Assembly (NCBI RefSeq): GCF_002387895.1
Contig: NZ_DGLI01000021.1
Coordinates: forward strand, 320,716 to 384,715
Direction of reading: 5' to 3'
DNA from: Clostridium sp. UBA4548
GTDB taxonomy: Bacteria > Bacillota > Clostridia > Clostridiales > Clostridiaceae
Length of the DNA stretch: 64,000 nucleotides
The notes beneath the pieces are model-generated. The model saw nothing but the letters and a program-made list of their open reading frames with translations, was not told the origin of the DNA and made no database searches. This document shows positions 54,317 to 61,961 of the stretch, piece after piece. The first letter of the stretch is position 1, and each line of letters opens with the position of its first letter. The position numbers and the translations under genes are program-made.

Positions 54317-57300
54317 ATGAGAATTAATGAGAGGGTTTATTATAAATTAACACATCCACAAAAAAGAATATGGTACATAGATAAGATAAACACAAACTCA
54401 CAACTACATAATCTTGGTGGATGCCTAAATATATATGAAGAGATAGATGTTGAAGTAATGAAAAAAACTCTTAATCTTATAATAAAAAACAATGAGGGAT
54501 TAAGACTTAGGATTTCACAGAAAGAAAATGAACCAGTTCAATATGTTGAAGACTTTGAAAATGAAAGTATAGACTTTTTAGACTTTAGTAACTATGAAAA
54601 TCCTGAAAAAGAGCATGATACATGGTCAAATCAGGTGTTCAAAAAGCATTTTAATTTAGAGGATAGTAAGCTATATTATTTTGCAATATATAAGATAAGT
54701 GAAAAGGAGTACGGTATTCTACTAAATATTCATCATATTATATCTGATGGATGGTCCATTACCCTTATACAAAAACAAATTTGTGATATATATACAAAGT
54801 TAATAAATAAAGAAGAGACTAATATAGTCAATTATTCATATCTAGATTCTATAAAGGATGAGGAAGAGTATTTGAATTCGGAAAGATTCATAAAAAACAA
54901 GAACTTTTGGAAAAGTAAGTTTTCAGAGGTACCTGAAGAATTTTTATACAAAACATCTAATAGTTTAGAAGGCAAGAGGCAGTGCTTTAATATTGATGAA
55001 GAGTTATCAGATAAAATAAAGAAATTCACAGATGATAAAAAATGCTCACTAAATACCTTCTTTATAGCAATATTATTTGTTTATATAAATAAGGTTACAT
55101 ATAAAAATGATTTAGTAATAGGTACACCAGTATTCAATAGAACTAATAAAGAACAAAAGAATATGATAGGTATGTTTACAAGTACAGTACCTGTTAGGTT
55201 TAAGTTAGATACTGGGCTGAAAAGTGAAGATTTAATAAAATTAGTTAACAAGGAATTAAAACTTTGTTTTTTAAATCAGAAGTACCCCTATGATCTTTTA
55301 ATTAAGGATTTAGAATTAGGAAGTAAAGGCTATGATAGTCTATTTAAGATGTGTGTAAATTATTACAATTCTAAATATGATAATCACATTAATGATATAG
55401 ATGTAGAAGTTAAAGAGTATTATTGTGCAAATCAAAGTTATTCACTACAACTAACAGTTAAAGAGTGGGAAGAGAGTAATATAACATTAAACTTTGATTA
55501 TAAAACACTAGAATACTCAGACAATGAAATAAAAACAATGTATGAAGCAATGATTAATGTAATTAATCAGATAGTAGAAAATGAAAATATTATAGTTAAT
55601 GATTTGAAACTTATAAGCAAAGAAGAGTGGAATTATAAGGTATATGATATAAACTCAACGGCTAGTGATTATCCACAAAAAACTGTATGTGAACTATTTG
55701 AAGAGCAGGCAATTAAAACGCCAAATAAGATTGCATTAGAGTTTAAAGAAAAGGTATTAACATATAAAGAGCTTAATGAAAAGTCAAATCAATTAGCAAA
55801 TTACTTAAGAGAAAAAGGAATAGATAATAAGTCAATTGTAGCAATTATGGAAACTCATTCAATAGAACTTATGGTAAGTATTTTGGCAAGTATGAAAGCT
55901 GGAGCAGCATACCTTCCAATTGATCCAAGTTACCCAGTAGAAAGAATAAATTATATGCTTGAAGATTCAAGAAGCAATATGCTATTAACTAATTTTAATA
56001 TAACAGATGAAATTAAATTCAAAGGAAGCATAATTAATATAAACAATGAAGATTTAAAAGGTTACAGCAAAACGCATTTGCCAAAAACCAACAGCTTAAG
56101 CGATTTAGTTTATATTATATATACATCTGGGTCAACAGGAAAACCAAAGGGAGTAATGATAGAACAACAAGGGCTTACAAACTATATATGGTGGGCTAAT
56201 AAGATGTATTTAAAAGATGAAGAAGAAGCAATGGCCTTATACTCTTCAATATCCTTTGATTTAACAGTAACCTCAATCTTTACACCATTAATTTCAGGCA
56301 ATAAGATTGTTATTTATGACAATGATGAAACAGAATTTGTTCTATATAAAATATTAAGAGAAAATAAAGCAACGGTTATAAAGCTTACCCCTGCACATTT
56401 AACGTTATTAAAGGATATGGATAATACAAAATCTAGTGTTAAGAGATTTATTGTGGGTGGAGAAGATTTAAAGGTAAATTTAGCAAAAGAAGTTTGTAAT
56501 AGTTTTGGAAAAAATATAGAGATATTTAATGAGTACGGTCCTACAGAAACTGTGGTTGGATGCATGATATACAAATATGATGAGGAAAAAGATAGTGGAG
56601 TATCTGTACCAATTGGTTATCCTGCAGACAATGTGCAAATTTATATTTTAGATAATGAATTAAACCCAGTTTCAACAGGTTTTGTTGGGGAATTATACGT
56701 TTCAGGTGATGGAGTTGCTAGAGGTTATTTAAACAGAGAAGAATTAACTAATGAGAGATTTATTAAAAATCATTTTGTTAAAGGGAAACGGATGTACAAA
56801 ACGGGTGATACAGCAAGATACTTAGAAAATGGTGCTATTGAGTATGTAGGAAGAAGTGATAACCAAGTAAAAATAAGAGGTCACAGAATTGAACTTGGAG
56901 AGATAGAGCGATATCTAATAGAAAATGAATGCGTTAAAGATGCTATTGTGGTGTTTAAAGAAGATTCATTAGGAAATAAGATATTAAATGCTTATGTAGT
57001 AAGTGAAAATAAGGTTACAGATTCAGAATTGAAACAGTGGCTTTTAAAGTTCTTACCTAAATATATGATTCCAACTAACTTTGTATTTATGGATAAACTT
57101 CCATTAACTTTAAATGGAAAGGTGGATTATGCATTGCTACCAGAACCAGAAGTAGATGAGAGAGAGTTTATAAAATATGAAACCACAGCTGAAAAAGAGT
57201 TGGTAAAAGCAATGGAAGAAATATTAGCTGTTGAAAATATAAGCATAAATGATAACTACTATCAGCTTGGTGGTGATTCCATAAAAGCTATTCAAATTTC

Positions 57301-58798
57301 ATCAAAACTTAAGAATCTTGGATTGAACATTAAAGTGAAGGATATATTAGCTTATGATTCTATAGCGGAGATAGCAGCGACAATAGAAGAAAGCGAAGTT
57401 GTTAGCTTAATAAGCCAAGATAAAAGTGAAGGAACTGTTGAGAGAACACCTATAATAGAATGGTTTTTTAGTAAGAAGTTTTCTAATGATAGTTTTTATA
57501 ATCAACATGTACTACTAGAGTATAAAAGGAAGTTAGATATAAGTAAAGTAATAATTACTATAAATAAATTGATTGAACATCATGATGCTTTAAGAATTAA
57601 TTATGATAGGAAAAATAATAACTTATATTATAATAACAACAAGTTTGAGGAAATGCATGCTTTCAAACATTATAATTTATCGGAATATTCTTACGATGAA
57701 CAATATAAAAACATAAAAAAAATAATAAAAGAAACTAATTCTGGCATTAATATAGAAAATAGTAGTTTATTCAAGGTAGCAATGATTGATTGTGAGAATA
57801 GTAGACAAGCTTTGTTATTTACAGCTCACCATTTAATAGTAGATGGTGTTTCCTGGAGAGTAATATTGGATGATTTTATGACTATCTTAAAACAATTAAA
57901 TGAAGATAGTGATATAAAGTTACCTCCAAAAACTCATTCATATAAAGAGTGGTCAGATGGGTTACAAACATATAGTAAGAACAATTTTAGTGAAGAAGTT
58001 GAGTATTGGAAATCAATACTAGATAGAAAAATCAGCTATAACATAGATTACGATAATGAAGAAGATATTGGTGAAACTTCTAACATTTTAAGTGAAGAAA
58101 TAGATGAAGAAACATTAAATAACTTAATAGAAAAATCCAATGAAATATATAATATAGACCTTAACGAAGTTTTAATTATTGGATTAGTTCTTACATTAAA
58201 TAAGTTAAACAAGAAAGATGAGATAATACTTGAACTTGAAAGACATGGCAGAGAGGCAATAAATAATTATATTGATGTATCTAGAACTGTTGGATGGTTT
58301 ACAAGTATGTATCCTGCATATTTTAGCATAGAGTATGGAGATATGGAGGATAACATTAAATCTTTAAAAGAACAGCTTAAAAATATACCTAATAAGGGAT
58401 TTAATTATAGTATTCTAAAATTTTTAAAGAAAGTATTTAAAGAAGAAGAAACTAAGTATGTAAGATTTAATTACCTTGGAGATTTTGACAATATAATAGA
58501 TAAAGAAAAACTGGATATATCAGATATTAAGTTTGGACTAAGTAGTGATGACAATAACTCATTGACAGCCCTTATGGACATTGCTGCAATAATAGTAAAT
58601 AAAAAGTTAAAAATAACTGTTGAATACAGTAAAAAGAGATTTAAGGATGAAACTATAGAAAATTTCATTGAAAGCTATATAGAAACATTAAATTTAATAC
58701 TAGATAAATGTTCAAACAAGGATTTTAAAGAATTTACACCATCAGATTTTGATGCTGTAGATATATCACAAGAGGATTTAGATGCTCTTTTTGATTAA
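54317..58798 (+). CDS. Nonribosomal peptide synthetase, C-A(Asn)-PCP-E, likely acyl-D-Asn starter module
   Basis: The product is 1493 residues. Residues 10-435 form a condensation domain, with HHIISDG at 139-145 and opening LTHPQKRIWY, a form common in lipo-initiating domains. Residues 455-940 are an adenylation domain (YTSGSTGKPKG, FNEYGPTE, K935 in NGKVD). The ten pocket residues read D648 L649 T652 K689 I712 G714 E739 V747 G748 K935. The published Asn code is DLTKLGEVGK, so it differs at one place. PCP Ser988 in YQLGGDS. Residues 1045-1470 are an epimerase, with HHLIVDGVSW at 1171-1180 and later RTVGWFT and NYLGDF. The tail (TPSDFDAVDISQEDLDALFD) resembles a docking peptide. ATG at 54317 with AAGGGGA. 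No thioesterase domain, so the chain must pass to another protein. The Asn assignment is by code only. Confidence 0.93.
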   Translation: MRINERVYYKLTHPQKRIWYIDKINTNSQLHNLGGCLNIYEEIDVEVMKKTLNLIIKNNEGLRLRISQKENEPVQYVEDFENESIDFLDFSNYENPEKEHDTWSNQVFKKHFNLEDSKLYYFAIYKISEKEYGILLNIHHIISDGWSITLIQKQICDIYTKLINKEETNIVNYSYLDSIKDEEEYLNSERFIKNKNFWKSKFSEVPEEFLYKTSNSLEGKRQCFNIDEELSDKIKKFTDDKKCSLNTFFIAILFVYINKVTYKNDLVIGTPVFNRTNKEQKNMIGMFTSTVPVRFKLDTGLKSEDLIKLVNKELKLCFLNQKYPYDLLIKDLELGSKGYDSLFKMCVNYYNSKYDNHINDIDVEVKEYYCANQSYSLQLTVKEWEESNITLNFDYKTLEYSDNEIKTMYEAMINVINQIVENENIIVNDLKLISKEEWNYKVYDINSTASDYPQKTVCELFEEQAIKTPNKIALEFKEKVLTYKELNEKSNQLANYLREKGIDNKSIVAIMETHSIELMVSILASMKAGAAYLPIDPSYPVERINYMLEDSRSNMLLTNFNITDEIKFKGSIININNEDLKGYSKTHLPKTNSLSDLVYIIYTSGSTGKPKGVMIEQQGLTNYIWWANKMYLKDEEEAMALYSSISFDLTVTSIFTPLISGNKIVIYDNDETEFVLYKILRENKATVIKLTPAHLTLLKDMDNTKSSVKRFIVGGEDLKVNLAKEVCNSFGKNIEIFNEYGPTETVVGCMIYKYDEEKDSGVSVPIGYPADNVQIYILDNELNPVSTGFVGELYVSGDGVARGYLNREELTNERFIKNHFVKGKRMYKTGDTARYLENGAIEYVGRSDNQVKIRGHRIELGEIERYLIENECVKDAIVVFKEDSLGNKILNAYVVSENKVTDSELKQWLLKFLPKYMIPTNFVFMDKLPLTLNGKVDYALLPEPEVDEREFIKYETTAEKELVKAMEEILAVENISINDNYYQLGGDSIKAIQISSKLKNLGLNIKVKDILAYDSIAEIAATIEESEVVSLISQDKSEGTVERTPIIEWFFSKKFSNDSFYNQHVLLEYKRKLDISKVIITINKLIEHHDALRINYDRKNNNLYYNNNKFEEMHAFKHYNLSEYSYDEQYKNIKKIIKETNSGINIENSSLFKVAMIDCENSRQALLFTAHHLIVDGVSWRVILDDFMTILKQLNEDSDIKLPPKTHSYKEWSDGLQTYSKNNFSEEVEYWKSILDRKISYNIDYDNEEDIGETSNILSEEIDEETLNNLIEKSNEIYNIDLNEVLIIGLVLTLNKLNKKDEIILELERHGREAINNYIDVSRTVGWFTSMYPAYFSIEYGDMEDNIKSLKEQLKNIPNKGFNYSILKFLKKVFKEEETKYVRFNYLGDFDNIIDKEKLDISDIKFGLSSDDNNSLTALMDIAAIIVNKKLKITVEYSKKRFKDETIENFIESYIETLNLILDKCSNKDFKEFTPSDFDAVDISQEDLDALFD

Positions 58799-58826
58799 AA
58801 ATATTTATATAAGGAGCAATATTATT

Positions 58827-61800
58827 ATGAAAAAGAAAAATAAACTATTACTTATACTTAGTATTATGCTAAGTCTAGTATTAGGTCAATTTAATGTATA
58901 TGCTTTTAGCAATGATAATAAAGGTATAAATCATTTAGATAAGGATGAAACAGTAAATATAGAAAAGTTTATAAAAGAAAATATGGAAAAGGGGAGTATT
59001 CCAGGACTGTCCATTACCATAGTTAAAGATGACAAGACTATTTATCAAAAGGGATTTGGATATTCTAATATCAGTGAGAAAAAGTTAGTTACTGATCAAT
59101 CCTTATTTGAAATAGGATCTAACAGCAAAGCCTTTACTGGCTTGGGTATTTTAAGTTTAGAAAAAAGCGGACAAATTAAGCTTCAGGAGGAAGTAACTAA
59201 ATATATACCTTGGCTAAAGGTTAGGTATAAAGATAAGGAAGTGCCAATAACAATTGAGCAATTACTACATCAAACAAGTGGCATACCTTTTAAAACTATA
59301 GATAAGATTTCAGTTTCAAATGAGGATAGTGCACTTGAAGAAACAGTTAAAACTTTAGTAGACATAGAATTAGACAGTGAGCCAGGTAAAAAATTTCAAT
59401 ATGCAACCATAAACTACGATGTTTTAGGACTAGTTATTGAAAAAGTAACAGGAAAGACCTATGAAAACTATATTGAAGAAGCTGTTTTAAAGCCAATGGG
59501 TCTAAATAACACCTATTTGTTTAAAAATGAAACTATAAATGAAAACATGGCTAGTGGATATAAAATTGGATTTTTAAAACCACAGCCATATGAAGCACCA
59601 GTGTATAGGGGAAATAAGCCAGCTGGATATATCATATCTAATGGTGAGGATATGGCAAAGTGGCTTAAAATTCAGCTTGACACTTTAAGTGATTCAAAAT
59701 TTGATAATAAGATAATTGATAAGTCACATGAGGCTAATCGTAGAGTTGCTCCACTTGCAGATGGGTCCTCCTATGCTAGTGGATGGTTCCTTTATCAAAA
59801 AGAGGGCGGGGAAATTTCTCATGGAGGAAATAACCCAAACTATTCCTCCTTTATAGTGTTTAAACCAGAAGATAAGATTGGAGTTGCAGTGCTTTGTAAC
59901 ATGAATTCAGGCTATACTGAGAAAATAGGACAAGGTATTAGTGAAATAATGCAAGGACAAACTTATAGCAAAGATGTAAAAGATCTAAATAAAAGTGCAG
60001 ACAAAATTTCTCTTTTAATTATTGTAACTTCTAGTTTGATAATGATTGCTACACTATTTTTCTTAGTTAAAGGATTAAAAGAAATATTTAAAAAAGAAAG
60101 AGTTTTTGTTAAAAAAGGAATAAAAGGTGTTTTAAAGCTCAGTATTTCTCTAGCTTTTATGGTAGGACTTAGCTACTGCATATACTTAATTCCATATATA
60201 TTATACCAAGGCGTATCATGGAACTTTGTTTTTGTATGGTTACCTAAAAGTGTGAAGGGTGCTCTCTATTTAATGTATATAAGTATTTGGATTATATATA
60301 GTTATACAATATTCACAGGATTCTACAAAAAACACGGTGATAAATCTTTATTAATATTATCAATATTAAGTATTGCCAGTGGATTTGGAAATTCCCTTAT
60401 AATTTTCACCATAAACCTAGCTATAAATAGTGACAATAACATGAAAATTAAATTGTTAGTATATTTTATTCTTGGAATAATACTCTATGTTTATGGTCAA
60501 AAAATTGTAAGAGGTAAATTGATAGAGATAACAAATGAAATTGTTTATTCAAAGCGTATGGAAGTGGTTAATAGTATATTAAAGGCTTCATATAAAAAAT
60601 TTGAAGACCTTGAAAAAGGAAGGATTGAATCTACATTAAATAATGATACAGAAACAATGAGTAGATTTGCAAATGTAGTAATTAATGGAGCCACAAGTAT
60701 TGTAACATTGATTTGTTGCTTTATGTATCTTGGTTTTATAAATATATATGCCTTATTACTTTCAGTAATAATAATATTATTAATTACAAGTATATATTAT
60801 TTAGTTGGTAGATATGCAAATAAAATTGGAGAAGAATCAAGAGATTTACAAAATGTATTTTTCAAATTTATAAATGATCTTATAGGTGGGTTCAAAGAAT
60901 TAAGCTTGAATTTTAAAAAGAAAAATGAATTTCAACAAGGTATGGAAGCAAGTTGTGATAAATACAGGGTAAAAAGAGGGCAGTCAGCATCAGCTTTTGC
61001 AAATATGTTTGTAATTGGAGAACTATTATTTACACTTGCAATAGGAGCTATAGCTATATTATTTCCTTTGTTTCTAAAGAATTTAGAAATTGAAAATATA
61101 ACTAGTTATGTTTTTATACTACTTTATATGATAGGTCCAGTTCATGGAATATTAGATACTATACCAAATCTTATTGAAGTTAGAATAAGTGTAAAAAGAG
61201 TTAACAGTTTACTAGAGGAATTAGCTATCTCAGAAGGTGAGTTTTCTAGTGAAAGGGCTGTTTCGGAAGATGAAATTGCCAGTGGGGTAGAAGTTAGTGA
61301 TGAGAAATCTGTTAACTTAAAATTAAATGAAATAGAGTATGTCTATGACAAAAATGATGAAAATAGCTTTAAGGTAGGACCTATTAGCTATGAATTTAAT
61401 TCGGGAGAAATAATTTTCATTACAGGTGGAAATGGTAGTGGAAAGTCTACATTAGCTAAGTTAATAACAGGACTTTATAAGCCTTCCAAGGGAAGTATAA
61501 CTTTAAAGGATACTAACGTTTCAGAAAAGATGTTGGGTGAAAACTATTCTACTGTCTTCGGTGATTTTTACTTATTTGATAAGCTTTATGGAATAGATTA
61601 TAAGGATAAAGAATCTGAAATAAAAAAATATTTAGAGCTGCTTCAACTAGATAAAAAGGTTGAAATAAAAGATGGAAAGTTTAGCACAACTAAATTATCA
61701 ACAGGTCAGAAGAAAAGATTAGCTTTATTAGTTACTTATTTAGAAGACAAACCAATTTGTTTGTTTGACGAGTGGGCAGCAGATCAAGATCCTGAATTTA

Positions 61801-61940
61801 GGTTGTTTTTCTATGATACTTTACTACAAGAACTTAAAGCTAAGGGAAAGTGTGTCATAGCTGTAACTCATGATGATAGGTATTTTAATCTCGCAGATAA
61901 AGTTATAAAAATGGAATTTGGTAAGATAAGCGATTTATAA
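58827..61940 (+). CDS. Fusion of ClbP-like serine peptidase and SyrD-type ABC exporter (prodrug activation/export)
   Basis: The product is 1037 residues. A signal peptide (1-27) leads to an S12/beta-lactamase-family domain (about 40-380): SxxK at S98-N-S-K101, Y192 in QYATINY and HGG at 332-334. Then three membrane segments (about 396-413, 437-460, 478-498), as in ClbP. Six more follow (about 507-775), which are an ABC exporter domain. A nucleotide-binding domain lies at 830-1037: Walker A GGNGSGKST 867-875, signature LSTGQKK 957-963, Walker B PICLFDE with WAADQDPEFR, H1015 in VTHDD. The last part is the cyclic-peptide/siderophore exporter group (SyrD/PvdE). ClbP of colibactin and ZmaM of zwittermicin are the known relatives; ZmaM has the same peptidase-plus-exporter fusion. 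It lies between the starter and next synthetase. Predicted job: cut off acyl-D-Asn outside the membrane and export the peptide. ATG at 58827 follows AAGGAG. Confidence 0.9.
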   Translation: MKKKNKLLLILSIMLSLVLGQFNVYAFSNDNKGINHLDKDETVNIEKFIKENMEKGSIPGLSITIVKDDKTIYQKGFGYSNISEKKLVTDQSLFEIGSNSKAFTGLGILSLEKSGQIKLQEEVTKYIPWLKVRYKDKEVPITIEQLLHQTSGIPFKTIDKISVSNEDSALEETVKTLVDIELDSEPGKKFQYATINYDVLGLVIEKVTGKTYENYIEEAVLKPMGLNNTYLFKNETINENMASGYKIGFLKPQPYEAPVYRGNKPAGYIISNGEDMAKWLKIQLDTLSDSKFDNKIIDKSHEANRRVAPLADGSSYASGWFLYQKEGGEISHGGNNPNYSSFIVFKPEDKIGVAVLCNMNSGYTEKIGQGISEIMQGQTYSKDVKDLNKSADKISLLIIVTSSLIMIATLFFLVKGLKEIFKKERVFVKKGIKGVLKLSISLAFMVGLSYCIYLIPYILYQGVSWNFVFVWLPKSVKGALYLMYISIWIIYSYTIFTGFYKKHGDKSLLILSILSIASGFGNSLIIFTINLAINSDNNMKIKLLVYFILGIILYVYGQKIVRGKLIEITNEIVYSKRMEVVNSILKASYKKFEDLEKGRIESTLNNDTETMSRFANVVINGATSIVTLICCFMYLGFINIYALLLSVIIILLITSIYYLVGRYANKIGEESRDLQNVFFKFINDLIGGFKELSLNFKKKNEFQQGMEASCDKYRVKRGQSASAFANMFVIGELLFTLAIGAIAILFPLFLKNLEIENITSYVFILLYMIGPVHGILDTIPNLIEVRISVKRVNSLLEELAISEGEFSSERAVSEDEIASGVEVSDEKSVNLKLNEIEYVYDKNDENSFKVGPISYEFNSGEIIFITGGNGSGKSTLAKLITGLYKPSKGSITLKDTNVSEKMLGENYSTVFGDFYLFDKLYGIDYKDKESEIKKYLELLQLDKKVEIKDGKFSTTKLSTGQKKRLALLVTYLEDKPICLFDEWAADQDPEFRLFFYDTLLQELKAKGKCVIAVTHDDRYFNLADKVIKMEFGKISDL

Positions 61941-61961
61941 AGGCTGTAGTGAGGGGATAAT

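Noticed and set aside
58827..61940. Frameshift or misassembly joining two genes
   Set aside because: The frame is uninterrupted, the membrane part continues smoothly from the peptidase to the exporter, and a similar fusion (ZmaM) is known.
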